Part shown: piece after piece, positions 35,801 to 49,100 of the stretch | Position numbering within the stretch: the stretch's first letter is position 1 | How the letters are laid out: every line of letters begins with the position of its first letter | NCBI RefSeq assembly: GCF_040115645.1 | Contig: NC_089556.1 | Span: 2,790,001 to 2,854,000 of the forward strand | Reading direction: 5' to 3' | Origin: Euwallacea fornicatus | Lineage: Eukaryota; Arthropoda; Insecta; Coleoptera; Curculionidae | DNA: 64,000 nt | The notes under the pieces: model-generated | What the model was told of the DNA's origin: nothing | The model's database searches: none | What the model saw: the letters and a program-made list of their open reading frames with translations, nothing else | Translations under genes and position numbers: made by a program

Positions 35801-38277
35801 GTTATAGAATGTCTAAATAATAGTAATTGATACATTAGATCGGAAATTATGCCCACTTTTCCTTACAAACAATGCGTTAGTTATCATTGCCATGTGAGAT
35901 ATCACGGCACCAGAGCAGCGTTCTCCCCTCTCGAGGAACGAGGTCTGTCTGATTATCTTTCTCTCGAAAAAATCAAATGAATTCAGAGTACTATGAAGGG
36001 TGGTTGTTGCGGCGTTTGTGTAAATTTGGCAGGCTGAATATTTGACTAATTTTAAGATCAAAAGCTCATGTGAACGTGGGCGCGCAGCGGCTTGGTCCTT
36101 ACTGAGACACCACAATGCAGAATCAATAAATTCAGTTTTACTTTATTCCATAAATTTGTGGATTTAAGTCAAGTTTTGTGATTTCCAAACCACCTGAAAG
36201 TACGTTTTTTTCACCCTTGAGACCTGCCTAAAATGCAAAACTCTTGTCTCCCAGATTCCTTTTCCCAAAAAGTTTCCTCGCACGTCTCAAAACTGAAGTT
36301 TCGGCATTCCGTTTTCTTCTTGCACTCATTCCTCCTCTTCTCTCGGCTCTGATTTGTTCAATTTCTCTTCTCCAATTTCGTTCCCGTAGCAAAAATTATT
36401 ATTTCAATAAGCTAATTCAAAATTTCCTTAAACATACGTAAGTACAACTTCTTTCAAATTGTACAAATTTTTGTGCTATTTTCAGGACCGCTTCAACGAA
36501 GTCGTAACTTTTGATGAAAATTACCGACCTCGTTGATCGCTATTCGCGAACAAAACTCAAGCAAATGGACCTAAACTTCTGCCAACGTCTGAACTTTTGC
36601 GATTTCCAGCCTTCCAGAGTTTTGTTTCCGTGGTTATAAATTATTGAGGTACCTGCCTTGCACGATCAGGCCAAAAGCCAATTCTTGGCAATTTTTTGCT
36701 AACGGCAGCGATTTAAATCAGCTTAGCTAATGAATTCCCTAACAAATAAAAAGTGATTTACTGCTAATAAAACTCTTTATGATATTTTGGTATCTATACA
36801 GTCATCTAGACCATGAAATTCAAAAGAAAAAGCATGCTACAATACACAAAGGCTTCATAGAATCTTTTTCATTATAAAATTCAATAATATTCTTTCGTGC
36901 TGGAGGAGGGCTCGTGGGTATTTGACCTTAATTCCTGTGAACAAAAAAGCAAGAAGGATTATTCTTTTAAAGAGTTATACAGGACATGCAATCTGAGGCG
37001 AAGACAATGGTACTTTTCCCATAGTTAAGTTAGTAATAACTGTTTATAAAGGCAATGGCTCTCAATTGGTTAACAAAGGAAGAATGGGTGTATAGCAACG
37101 CCGAACCAGCCAGCGACTGTGTGCTTCTCATTTGTCTTTGGGTTGCTATTTATTAAATTATGAAAATTGATATGTCTGGACACCCACACGTAAGGACATT
37201 TTAAAAAATTTTACTTCACCAATATCGATAACAAACCTATGTTCCCAGACTGAAATATTTATCCTGCGGGAATGTTGGGAAATTTCTGCACAGGGACTCC
37301 TGTTGTGATAGCTTCATTTGTGCTATTATTTCTCCTTTGAAACTTTCAGCCCCCAGCGTTTCCAGCAAATTATTTATGCCTTTCATGCCCTTTTGGACTA
37401 GAGAGCTCTGGCTCGACTCCACGTTTTATTATTTTATACATAAAACACAAGAAGTATTTTCCAGACCAAACTGACGCGAAATAGATCTTTAAATTTCCCC
37501 ACGCCAGCAGGCGCAACGTTAGACCTACTGAATCTGACAGGCATCAGGGTTAAACGCGATTATATCTGACATAATTATCGCGTGTAAATTTGAGTTGTTC
37601 CCAATTAAGCAGAAAGCTACAGCTAATTAACAATTAGTCTTTTGCATCGATCGTGTAGTTGGAGCTTAACGACGAGATATACGGGTATTTGCTCAGGAAC
37701 AACGAAACTTTGTCTTCTTGTACTACACCTGCATGTACAATTAAGGGTTAGAAATTCAATCTTTCACAATCCTAAAATATTCAAACAAGGGAAAAATGTA
37801 GATTTTTATCGCGAAACTTGCATATACTATACTGTAAAGATAGAATTGCTGATTTGCGGTTAGCGATATTCGCTTCCTTCCTCCTTTGCGGCGGCAACCT
37901 TGGAACTTTGCAGCTCACACGAGATGCAATAGCTCGTTAAAATGGCTGTCGAATGTTACGTGTTACATAATAAAATTGTTACATATGCAAAATACCGCAG
38001 ATTTAAATAATGCAATCAGGCCTGTGGTGGCATGCACCAGCAGAGCGGTCGAGGCCGTGCTTCCGGCTGAAAATCTTTTATGTACCTAAACCTCGGTTTT
38101 CGGACTTCTAAATTAGACTTAAATATTTTACATTATTTAATTCATTTGGCCCATCAAAAGCCATCCCCAATTAGGCCAGTTGCACCTACGTAATCGCCAA
38201 CATTAACGGATAAGCCTAACGCCACTTTGAGTGTTAATCTTTACTGGCGGCCAAGAAAAAAATCAAACACAAATATT
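35801..38277. other. No supported gene
   Basis: AT-rich DNA with short ORFs only. Isolated plus-strand acceptor-like words (for example CTATTTTCAG near 36485) have no matching coding frame. No repeat boundary was found. Confidence 0.5.
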
Positions 38278-39691
38278 CTGCGTGGCATGGAAAAGAGAGA
38301 ACACCTCGTACAAATGGTTTTATTTAAATATTTTTTGGCATGCATGTTTGTATATGGGAACACAAAAAACGATTAAATTTTCAGTCATATTTATCGATGT
38401 ATTTATGAGCCATCGGGAATTTTTATAGTATTTTTTACCATGAAAATTGAAATAAAATATCAACAATATGACTGCAAAACATTATTTATTCGTGTATATT
38501 GTGCTTAGAAAGTGTTTTTAAATTAATTAAATACCCCTAGACGTAGAATGCAGCTAAATTTTCAACAATTGAGCGCGTTTGAGAGGGGTGGACTAGCGGG
38601 TCAGTCATTTATGGAAATCGCCACTAGATTGAACCGTAGGGTAGGCACTATAGTGAGATGTGGTCAGGCGCGGTTGCAAGAATAGCGAATGGGCAGAAGG
38701 AGAGATACTGGACGATCCCGAAGAACTACAGAGCGCCAAGATCGCCGCTTTCGAATTATGGCTCTAAGAGATCGACTTGTGTCGTCGATGACACTGGCGA
38801 ATCAATGGTTTGCTGAATTTGGAAGACCCATTGGGACTCGAACCATTTATCGCCGGATAAGGAGTTATGGACAGATTTGCTACTGTCCCCATCTTGTGCT
38901 ACGACTCAACTTAAATCATCGTCAAAATTGACCGCAGTGGTGCAGAGAATGTAAACATTTGAATCTGGAATGGGATATTATCGTGTTTAATGACGAATCC
39001 AAATTCTATTTGGATATGCGTGGTGGTCGGGCAAGAGTAAGAAGAAAACGGGGTGAAAGACGGGATCATCAGTTTAAAATACAGAGGCATGTGCATCAGA
39101 CTGTTGGATTCATGGTTTGGGATACCATTGCACATGGTAGCAGGTCGCCTTTATTTTTCGATAGAGGCAGTATGACAGCCCAACGATACATCCAAGAAGT
39201 CCTGGAACCTCATCTCGTACCTAGTTTGGACACTATTGTTAATCCGGTTTTCCAGCAAGAAAATGCACGACCACATGTGCCTAAAGTGACTCTGGACCTC
39301 TTTCAACGAAATGCGATCGATTTGCTACCTTGGCCACCTCGCGTCCCAGACCTCTCACCGATTGAACATGTATGTGATAGTGCAGGTAAAAGGTTGCATA
39401 ATTTACCCCATCCCCACAAACCCTTACGGCGCTATGTTATATTGCTCAGTTAGCCTGGAATGAGATCCCTCAAGAGGACATCAATCACCTCATTAAATCC
39501 ATCCCCAGACGTGTACAGGAATATGTAAAACACCGCGGAGGACCGAGAAATTATTATTTTTTTGGTATTTAACAGTTCAATTTGTTTAATGTTTTTAATG
39601 AAGTATTTGTTTTGGCCTAAGAAACATACATACCAAAAATGATTGAAATAAAATCATTTTTACGGGGTGTTCTCTGTTCTATGTCACACAG
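38278..39691 (+). mobile_element. Tc1-like transposon relic with long terminal inverted repeats
   Basis: The left end from 38278 (CTGCGTGGCATGGAAAAGAG) and the right end to 39691 (reverse complement CTGTGTGACATAGAACAGAG) form an inverted repeat, and similarity continues inward for about 80 bases through AGAACACC, ATTTTATTT and GCATGCATGTTTG-like words. TA follows the right end; on the left a TA sits two bases outside, so the left junction is slightly altered. The span is 1,414 bp. Between the repeats lies a transposase relic of near-normal length. Confidence 0.88.
38548..39572 (+). pseudogene. Tc1-family transposase, inactivated
   Basis: From ATG 38548 one frame runs to 39453 with only two internal stops (TAG at 38683-38685 and TGA at 38929-38931). 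After a frameshift near 39420 the tail continues (AWNEIPQEDINHLIKSIPRR) to TAA at 39570-39572, giving about 342 codons, the family norm. The N-terminal region SAFERGGLAGQSFMEIATRL is a helix-turn-helix, followed by the Arg-rich GRRRDTGRSRRTT linker. The first catalytic block is IVFNDESKFYL. The second reads FQQENARPH where FQQDNARPH is usual, so the catalytic Asp is Glu. The third, VPDLSPIEHVCD, keeps its Glu. This is the best preserved transposase in the window but it cannot be functional. Confidence 0.92.
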
Positions 39692-40296
39692 TACAAATCG
39701 AATTAATATTTGTCTTTTCATCCTATTCACATCAAACGCCAAAAATATCTGTTATTTTCCAAACACAACATAACTCTAAGTTTCATATCATCAAAGACTC
39801 TAATGAAAATCTGTGGACAAACACTTTCACATTTTTGTCAAATTCTGCTCTTAAGGTCTTTGATGGTCTGTATTGGAATTTTGAACTTTAATTAACCAAC
39901 ACATAACTCCGCGGGGCCTTGGAAGGAACTAGTTTTAATAGAATTCACCAAAAAATGAGGATAAATGAGGCAGCATATTAAGTGGGGTTAGGTTTATTCG
40001 TTTATGTTCGTTATTACGTAGAACATATCAAAGACATACGGGCTCGGCGTCACATAATTCCGAAGTCTACTTGCCCTGAAATTTTTTAAAATGCACGGGA
40101 TGTCGTCCCTTATGACAGGATTTACGCAGAACGCCCAAGGATGTTAAGCTCAGAAATGAACATTGAGTTTCCTTCCTGGTAGTAGTAATGATCACATTTA
40201 TTAGTCTCTTTTGGCTACTTTTGTGGCTTTCTCTTCCTTCGCCTTCATTAGTTCAGGTTATCCGTAATAAGTAGAGGAAAAGACTTCTGGCTTCTA
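39692..40296. other. Spacer between two transposon relics
   Basis: About 600 bases of AT-rich DNA separate the Tc1 relic from the mariner relic. The short ORFs here are unrecognised. Confidence 0.5.
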
Positions 40297-41534
40297 CACC
40301 CTCTGTCCCATAAATAACCGAAAGGGCGTTAGAACAAAAGAAAATCGCGGCGCGATCTGTCAAAGGGCAATCGCTTTGTCAAAAGCTAAAGTTCGTTAGC
40401 GCTTCGCCAAAAATTTGTGACATTTCATTTAATAGAAGTTTTAATATTTCATATTAAGTAACAATCATTTCTGCCTCACGAAACACTCCAAACGCTTAAA
40501 AGTGCTTGTGGGCATATTTGTTTATCCGAAATTCGAATTTATGAGTGACGTCGACGATTCAAAAACGGCAGAGAGGATGTTGATGATGATGAACGTTCGG
40601 GCCGATCAACTGAAACTCTTACAGAAAAAATCATCGAAAAAATCCACGAATTTACGAACGTTTCGAAGAGATTTTCAGTTAGATTGGTCGAAATGGAGTC
40701 CTGCATACCGAAAACAATTATTCATCGTATTTTAACAGAAAAATTTGGTTTGCAGAAAGTCACTTTGCAGTTTGTGCCACATCAGTTCAGTGATGGTGAA
40801 AATATTTCTCTATTTCGACATTGCCAAGACATTATCAGGAAAGCAAGGAAAAACAAGAACTTCTTCAAAACGACCGTTAATGGTGCTGAAACCTGATACT
40901 TTCAATATGACCCGAAAGCTGAACGGCGAAGTCCTGAAGGGCGTCTACCAGATGGAGGAAGCCAAAAAAATCTCGTCTTTAGAAATCAAAAATCAAGACA
41001 ATGCTAATACCTTTTCAAAAACCACCATCCACATAGAATTTGTTCCACATAGTGCAATGGTCAATAGTGTGCATCATTTCGGTGTATTGAAGCATTTATT
41101 AAACCGCATCCGTCGTGTTCGCCCTGTACATCGACAACCTGTAAGTTGTTTGCATTATTGCACGACAATGGGCCTTCTCATCGTTTGTCGCTTATCACTG
41201 ATTTCTTAATGAAAAATAACACCTATTTATTGCACTACTCAGCGTATTCACCTGATTTGGCCCCGTGCGATTATTTTCACTCCCAAAGCTACGTTTGGCG
41301 ATGAAAGACAACCGTTTTGTTTCGATTTCAGGCATTCAACGGTCGTCGATCAGGATGCTTAACAGCATTTCGAAAATCGAAATAGAAAAATCGTTCCATG
41401 CACTAGTGGAATGTGCAAAGCGTTGTATTGGAGCTGCGGGAGACTCTTTTGAATCATTCAAATACGTTTATCAAAATATTTTACCTATCCTCTTTTATTT
41501 CATATCATCCCGGTTATTTATGGGATAGAGGGTG
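40297..41534 (+). mobile_element. Mariner transposon relic
   Basis: The ends CACCCTCTGTCCCATAAATA at 40297 and, from the other strand, CACCCTCTATCCCATAAATA ending at 41534 are nearly identical inverted repeats, continuing through ACCG. Both are flanked by TA. The 1,238-bp length fits mariner elements of about 1.3 kb. It carries a damaged transposase in the same orientation as the Tc1 relic 606 bases upstream. The close match of the ends suggests it is younger than some neighbours, though the coding region has many lesions. Confidence 0.92.
40486..41528 (+). pseudogene. Mariner-family transposase, inactivated (DD34D type)
   Basis: The reading begins in a recognisable N-terminal stretch near 40486, with no clear start codon, and runs through at least three frames to a TAG at 41526-41528. 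Landmarks are DDDERSGRSTETLTEKIIEK near 40545-40635, IPKTIIHRILTEKFGLQKV near 40705, and QFVPHQFSDGENI near 40768. The first catalytic block reads TTVNGAET then a TGA then YFQYDPKAE, where the family has GDETW: the catalytic Asp is Ala and the Trp is a stop. Further on, LLHDNGPSHR and SPDLAPCDYF keep the second and third Asp with exactly 34 residues between, the mariner signature. The C-terminal region has AKRCIGAAGDSFE. The enzyme cannot be active. Confidence 0.9.
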
Positions 41535-43633
41535 TACATCCACATAGTTCTCTTGAGATCGATTTGTGACTCTCACTTTCGCACATTTTTTCCGCATGGA
41601 ATGGAAAGCGGTATTTTGTAGTTCATCGTAACGGTTTTCCACTTAAAAATTTGGTCAAAATTTTGCATTGTAAATATGTATCCAGTGTGGCTCAGACATT
41701 TTCTTCCTTATCGTAACTTTTTATCACTTGTGCCCCTCCTCTTCCCTCGCCTTTTTGTAATCTTTACTTCATTCAGATGATGTGTAGAAAAAGTTTCAGG
41801 TAAGAAAAGAAGGTCTGCCATCTTTGCGCTATTTTTTCAAAAGAGTGTTTTGATAGTCAAATTTCTGCCAAAACACTGTGAACATATGAAATAAAAATTA
41901 AAATTTATACTTTAATGCCCTGTGTCTTTGTTAATATCAACTTTTTTCGGAACACACCAATTGCTCTGAATCTTAACATTTCGATGGTAGGCATCTGTTG
42001 CTCGTTGTCCCGTTTCCTTTAGAGCACGCTGTATATGTATGATCAATCTAAAGGTTTTTACTGATTTTTCTTCATATCACTTACCTTCTCAACTACCTTT
42101 TCCTTCCCAAGTTCCTTTCTTTTCTAAGCTGGAAGATGAGCTCTTACTTTAATCTTTCCTGAACTCTTTCTCCTCAATTTGTTAACGTCACAAAGTTCTC
42201 TTCTTGTTTAAATGCTCTTTCCATAAAATGACTGCTCATTTGGGCACCTACCTCTCTTTTGTATGGGATCAAGGTCGGTCCTCGTTCAACTTACATTCCA
42301 AACATTCTTCTTTTTGTGTTTTATTCCTAAGTCCAAAATCATTGAGGTCACTTTAGGATTACTTGTTCTTTAATGTGTCCATAAGTCATTTTGTGACTTT
42401 TTCACTCATTTTCTCTTCGTCTTTAGGTACTCATTTCTTCAATGTGGGACGTTTCAATACAGAAGGAGTTTTCTCATCTTTTTTTGTTTCGGTTCTTATT
42501 CTATACCAAATTGCACTTTACATTCCATAAATTATCCTATAATTTCACGGTTCCCCTTTGGAACCAAATTGTCCGTTTCTGTTTTTAATTTTGATCCACT
42601 TGTGTTGCCTTCTTATCTGCAGTTTTCGCAGCTTGAAGCTCCTTCTGATACAACCCAGGTGTTCTTCGGAAGCTAGCTTCGTTTTGCTGTTAATATATGA
42701 AGATTTATCATCCTTAAATTGTCAGGAAAACAACGCGGTAAAACTGCAATATTGTCGACATCCGGCACTCTGGGGTATAGGTTCTCCGAGATATGACGTC
42801 ACAACCGCCCATTAAAACACTTCTAGAATATGGAAGGTTAACAAATACACGTCATTTTGACGTCTCCCATGGGGAGCGTTCTACTTCCCAGGATCCAGAC
42901 TATGGCCCGTGATGCACGTCAGGGTCAGGAAATCTCTTTAAAGTTCAAATGATGACAATCCGCTTTCCAATACATTGCAACCAATTAATGGGCGATTTTT
43001 CCTCGCCAACCGCTCAAACTTTAGTTCGTGTGAAGAAACTTAATCCAGAAAAACTTTTCAGTTCTAAAGTCTGACAGCCGGAAAAACCGGAACTGCAAAG
43101 CCGAAGCTTGTTTGGGCGAATACCTGCGGGAAAACGATGACGTGTCCTTTCCTGGGCCAAGTCTTGCGGATAAACCTTGGGCCCTAAAGAACTACTGACG
43201 AAAAAGTGGTTTGAGCAGGGACGTCTCGTCATTATTTCATGGAAAATATGGTTTCGGACTTAATCAGATGGAACCTGAAAAAACTTTTATCCCGAACAGC
43301 TGGATTTTAACTTGGACCGTAGGGCCACACCGTATAATAATGAATCTCGGAAAAATATATTTTTTTAATGGGCGTCCAGAAAGTTATGTGCCATTTTGGC
43401 ACTCACGTTGGCCGGGTGCGCTTTTGCACTTTCAGCCCGACGGAAATTTAATTATACCAGAGAGAGACATATTTTTTAACAGACCAATCCGTAGTATACG
43501 TATCTGCGAAATTTAATTTCAGTTAGTTTTTCCTATTTTCTTGGAAAGCTAATTTAAAGGATTCTCCAGTTTGACGCAAGGGAGTCGCCCCGGAGTTAAT
43601 TAAAAAATACGACATCTGCGGAAACAAAATGCG
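41535..43633. other. No supported gene; pyrimidine-rich DNA
   Basis: From about 41700 to 42600 the plus strand is rich in T and C. The minus-strand frames therefore look Lys/Glu-rich but are dense with stops, so no gene is called. ORFs at 42558-42815 and 43211-43516 show no recognisable domain. Confidence 0.45.
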
Positions 43634-44496
43634 TATACAGGGCGTTACTTGATGGATGGGAAAAATGAACTGGATGAATCATGAGCTTGTTTCAAGACAA
43701 ACACTTCATATAAAGGCACGTCCTAAATTGCTTCCATTTTCATTTACAGGATGTTAAAATTTCATTTATGATTAATTTATCTGTTATTTGCAAAGATAAT
43801 TCACTCGAAATTGGCAGTAACAATCATTTTAGCATTACGAACAAACTTAAATGACAATTATTAAAAATACTCTACAGAGCGTAACTTTTTTCATAGCGCT
43901 TTTAACATTTTACATCACAACGTTTCTCATAACATTTTTAGATCTTATTCATGAACTTTATTTAATTCCTCATACCTTTTAGACGCTTTTTTGCCTCTTG
44001 AGTTTTTTTTTATTAGGAAAAGTAGTTTAAAAGATAATTGCAAAAACATCTAACCATGTTCGCCCCGATTGTCCTAAGGATATGGGAAAACTGCAAGAGA
44101 ATGCATAGTTTAAACATTTTAAATTCCTATCAAACTATTAGAAATATACTTGGAGTTTTCCATAGAGTCCGGCAGTTCATGAGAAAAATCCCATAAAAAA
44201 GTACTAATGTAAAATACAAAGCGACCGAGAAAAAAGCAACGCTCTCTAGAGCATTTTAAACTGTTGTTGCACCAGTTTGTCCGCAATGCTAAAATGATTG
44301 TTGCTACAAATTTTGAGTTACTTATGTTAACGAATAACAGAGAAATTAATGAAAATCGAAAAAATGAAACTTCAATACCGTGTAAATCAAAATGTAAGCA
44401 ATTTAGGACATGTCTTTATATAAAGAGTTTACCTAAAAATAAGCACGGGATTTACCCATTTCATTTTTAACCATCCATTAAGAAACACCCTGTATA
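43634..44496. mobile_element. Large foldback element with arms of about 340 bp
   Basis: The left end TATACAGGGCGTTACTTGAT and the reverse complement of the right end TATACAGGGTGTTTCTTAAT begin two arms that stay alignable far inward. Matching pairs include CACGTCCTAAATTGCTTCCA with CATGTCCTAAATTGCTTACA, AACAATCATTTTAGCATTAC with AACAATCATTTTAGCATTGC, and CTCTACAGAGCGTAAC with CTCTAGAGAGCGTTGC. Only about 170 bases near 43990-44160 form the loop. Total length is 863 bp, with TA or TATA at each junction. The 68-codon ORF inside is not convincing. It is a foldback-type non-autonomous element; its transposase family cannot be told. A transcript across it would form a long double-stranded hairpin. 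Confidence 0.85.
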
Positions 44497-47400
44497 TTTA
44501 ACGAAACGCCACTGGCCGATACGTGATGAATCGATATTAATTGGATTGTAGGCTTTAAAGTGCTTTGGCAAGCGCAAATGCATTGTTCAGCATTAAAGCA
44601 CGAACAACCCAAAATGCAAAGCAAATCCAGAACCACAAAATGTTACTTCCTATGACTAGATATCAATGAGAAATCTGAATATTTCACAATTCAATGAGTG
44701 CAACATTAAAAATGACTATATTTCGTACAGATACGATCGGAGAATTGCACGAAGAAAGGGTGTGGTGGAACGAAGTAATTACAGACTGTGAAGTAATGTC
44801 CGAGTTGCACAAAGAGGTGTTAGAATGTCTGCGTTCAAGGGCAACGTTTTGTGTCAAAGACGGGGCGCCATGGAAAATAATAAAAGCTCCATTAGGACTA
44901 TATCGAAAGGTTAATTTAGGGCTTCTCTAAAAGAATGTTCCAAGTTCGTCTGAGGAGATGTGGGAAGTGAGGAGTAGGCAGGTGCAACAGGTTTTATGCA
45001 TAGAAGTGGAAACTTGAGGTAAAATATTCCTGAATCAATCCAGAGCAACTACCTTTTTTTAGGGAAAAATTTCTCCATTAAAGTTTAGCAATATTTTCTT
45101 GATGCATTGTTTAAAAATCGACTACACAAGATGCGTATAATGTCTGAAGGCGGAAGGGCCTCAAGGGAGAAATTATGTTTCCATTTCGGGTTATCCGCTT
45201 GAAATATAAACAGAGAAAATCCTGAAGAAACAGGTGAGGCGAAAGAAAATTAAGCGAAATTAGCCTGAATTTTCATAGAACATCAAGTAGCTTAAAAGGT
45301 GGAAGCAATACCGCATCTTCAACGGAAATGACGAATATTTCCGTCCTTATCCGGATTTTAAATAAAGGATTAAACTGATGTTATCCTTTTGCGGAATTAG
45401 CGTTGCGGAAATATTCGGTTTCATCTAAGTTACTGCTCTTGTATCTACAGGAGATATTACGTGTATAATTTGTCGGGAAGGCTTAAACCGAGCTGGATTA
45501 AATTTAAATAATTATAACATGTCGATTTCGAAGTTTTGGCAGAGAGTGGAAAGTTCTGGCAGGAAAGTCAATTGGAAATTTATTAGTTTGTTTGTGATTA
45601 AATTTACATAGTTTTGTGGAGAGTCAGCTTAACTAGAATCTCGCATAACTTTTCCGCACTTCAGTTCACGTTCCTTTTGGTGTTTAACTTGCTCTCAACA
45701 CGTATTAGTAATGAGTAATTTCAATTTTAAAAGAGATAAAATCCTCAAAACCAATCATTCATCTTCTCGTTGAGGGACACTTTGAATGGGGAAAGCTATT
45801 TTTTTTTTTAACTTGCCGCTCATGCCTAAAGCCAGTTTCATTTCCTGACGTCCACGTGGAAATCACGACACTCGTAAAGGTATTTTGCTGAGCTTCTAAT
45901 AATTGGTCTTGAGTCACAGATCCAAGTCGTACGGGAGAATTGTTCTGGATCTCCACGGTGTTCATTCAAAATACGTAACTTGCCCTCTAAACCAAGTTGT
46001 GCCTCGGAAAAAATATATTTACACAAATATGGAAAATCATGGCTCTCGTATTAAGGGTTGGGAAATGGGTTTTCAAAGGTGGAAAAATCACTAAGCGCAT
46101 TCTGCTATATTTTTTAACGTGTAACCCTAATCTTTGCACGCAAATCTTCGGACAACAGGGCCGTAATGAGGAACATTTCGGATCGTCGTTATTTAGGTTT
46201 CACGCGAATCTTCCCCTTCTCTCTCTCTCTCTCTCTTTCTGTATAATGTCATCAAATATTTTGTTGCTTTTTATCCCAATATAGGTGGTGTACATAAACG
46301 TCCCTCTTCATCAAAAATTAGGTCACTTTCCTCCAAATACCGTGAAAGAGTTTCGCGCGAAAATCCTATTTTAAATAACTAACGAGCGTCCAGGGAATGG
46401 GCAATAGCCCAGCATTTCTGATGGGAGTCAAAATGTAGGTCGCATTTTGTTCAGTGTCCCGTGGCGTGCGCAAATTGTTTTATTTTTCAACCTTTATTTC
46501 TTAAATAATTTATCATCACTACTAAAAATATGGACCAAATCAAGTTGTGTTCACATCCGAGGTTCAAACGAAGCGTTTTACGCTACTGTAAAAACATGAT
46601 CAATAACAGTGAATTTGACACAAAACAAAACCCAAACTAGGCAAAATATTGAACGTAAATTGTTCTCATCATCAGGCTGTTAAATCCACAATATTCGCAT
46701 TATAAAGGCACGAAACATTCGCTTGTAATGTGTATACACAAAACATGTTGTGGAAAAATGGACTCACTTTAGCAAATTGGAGGTGGTGTTTATGGAACGT
46801 ACCCAATAATTTGTTGTCAGACGGAGTGTCCTTTGTGTCGTCCCCCGACGGGAGGATTAATTCGTTTTTTAATTAAATTGCCGTCTTCTTGTTCCTCCCC
46901 AGTTAAAGAATTTGAAAAATAATAACTGATAAGTAACAAAGGCAGAGCAAAAGTTTCCAGAAGTCTGTTCATTGGCGTTATCCAAGAAGCCAGGCTGTTG
47001 CTTATTGCAGCAAACTTTTGGAAAGTTTTACAACTATACTTCTAAAAATCCCACTTATCAGTTGAAGACTGCGGCAAGGAAACAAGGGGTTTAGAAGGTA
47101 AATATTTATTTTCTTTAATGGCTTAATTAAGCTTGTTATTGTTGAAACCAATTTGCATTTCCTTCTAAACTAAGTTTTAAGCTCTCGATGAAAACTGTAC
47201 ATATACTATCTAAATACAAAATTAATGGTCTACACAATCCTGAGAAATAACTAATCTAATAAATGTATTATCCATTACACCAATTATGACATAACTGTAT
47301 CAACTGGGTTTTTTCATGGTTGCAAAGCTACTTTTACTTCATATTTAGATTGGTGAAGGCTTAAATTCCCTACCCTCAATTGAGAGAAAATGCATGTTAA

Positions 47401-47660
47401 ATGATGATCCGCTGCATTCACGTGAAGGTCAAGTTTGGTTTAAAAAACCACATTGTTATGGAAAATTACATGTTATTTGCAATCACCAGACCGATAAAAT
47501 TGATGAGCTTTACTTTCGAAGGCGGCTCCATAAACATTGCATAAGTTTATTTACATTTCAAATCATTTACCAACTTCTAGAGAAGCTCATCGTGCGTGTT
47601 TGTTATTCATTTAAGTTCATCATTGAACTTTGTGGACACCCTCGGGATCTTAAATAATAT
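44497..47660. other. No supported gene
   Basis: An ORF at 44694-44930 (78 codons, with GELHEERVWWNEVITDCEV) reads rather like protein and follows a fair acceptor (TTTCGTACAG) near 44730, but no family is recognised and no donor is clear. A short (CT)n run lies near 46217-46236. Otherwise nothing is supported. Confidence 0.4.
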
Positions 47661-47663
47661 ATA

Positions 47664-47665
<2 letters not shown>

Positions 47666-47736
<71 letters not shown>

Positions 47737-47742
47737 ATAATA
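47666..47742. repeat. (TA)n microsatellite
   Basis: An almost perfect AT dinucleotide run of about 66 bases followed by a few AAT units. Length in the assembly may be inexact because such runs slip. Confidence 0.95.
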
Positions 47743-49100
47743 CTGCTCAACTAACAACGGGAGTAAATTATAAAACCAACTGGCGAAAATTTAACCTCGA
47801 GAATAAAGCTGCAATGCTACCACAAAAATGCTTAAAATACGAAATTATCCGTTTCATAGTGGTCTTTAAGATTAATAAAGAAATCAATCTGAAGACCGCG
47901 TAAGCTTTATTATGGTCGCGGATAAACTCTCTTTAAGACAATGATAAAACTCTATTTCAGTTTTAATAACGTTTCGAAAACTGTTTTAAAACCATTTTTT
48001 AATCTCCTTTTAAACTCGAGGGATTTGTGCGCTGTTATGTACAGCTTTTTGAAGGTTCTTGATCTTACTCACATCAAGGCAGAATATTAAACTAGGAGTA
48101 ACAGATATGCATCGTGAATTCTCTGTGAAAGCCACGTTCACATCATCAAATTCTCAAACGCGTTTTACTTTTTTGATAAACTGTGGATTTGTTACTTTAA
48201 AGGAATTTGAACCGACTTGGACCAGGAACATGCATTACAAATTGCCCTAAAGTCGCTTATGCACGACTTATGGGGCTGAAATAAAAGAATTTCCTTGTTT
48301 GCTTCACGGATCAGAGCGTGTGGAAAGAACTTCGCCCAATTGAATTCATAATAATCAAATTGAAATTTAGAAAGCGCCAATTAGTAATTTGGAACAATTA
48401 ACTGTAATCAGAATTACTGAGTGCAATAAAGATGGAAACGTAAAGCGTAAATCAATGACTATTTTAATCCAGAAAATACGTTTTCTCAGTTAAGAAAGTA
48501 ATAAAACGGGACTTCTTATGCACATTTATAATCACTAAGCTGACGCATCTTAAGCTTTAATTTTCGTCATCGAAACCTCAACCAGATTTGCGAAATGGAA
48601 ACTGGTCGAAAGAGGATGTTCGTTGACCATTGGCATCTTCAAAAAATTTTTATTGGTCACGGAGATCTTCTAGAGAAACCAAGATTTGCTTAAATTAAAT
48701 TCAAATCAAAGTCGTGGGGCCACCCATGCTTAAGATTTCTCAAGAAAGGAGGGAGTAGCGTCTTGTGGGGTTTTTATTGAGAAGACCAAGGACTTTAAAA
48801 AATGCAATAAGAATACCGTAATGCCTTCCTCTAGTGAAGACAACGTGTCTGAAAAAGTAAAATTAATTATATGAAATATCTTCGAGTATGCTAAAAAAAA
48901 TTGAAACGATTCATCAAATATCGAATTTGTTTACACATAGAAGACCTACACTTTCGCATAAATTCATTAAAAATTGAAAGAAATGTTTTTCATGGAAATG
49001 CTGGAACTCGTTAAATATTGTTTTTACTTGTGCATTTTTGGCGCAATTGATGTGTATTCAAAATTGCCCATGCAGTGGATAAAGATAATTCTTTTTTTTT
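47743..49100. other. No supported gene
   Basis: AT-rich, with short ORFs only and no inverted-repeat boundaries found. Confidence 0.5.

Noticed and set aside
41800..41830. Plus-strand CAG|GTAAGA as a third recursive splice site
   Set aside because: The bases before CAG are purine-rich (GTAGAAAAAG), so there is no pyrimidine tract; opposite strand to the two better sites.
42040..42480. Lys/Glu-rich minus-strand reading as a decayed gene
   Set aside because: Stop density is at or above random; purine richness alone gives the Lys/Glu look.
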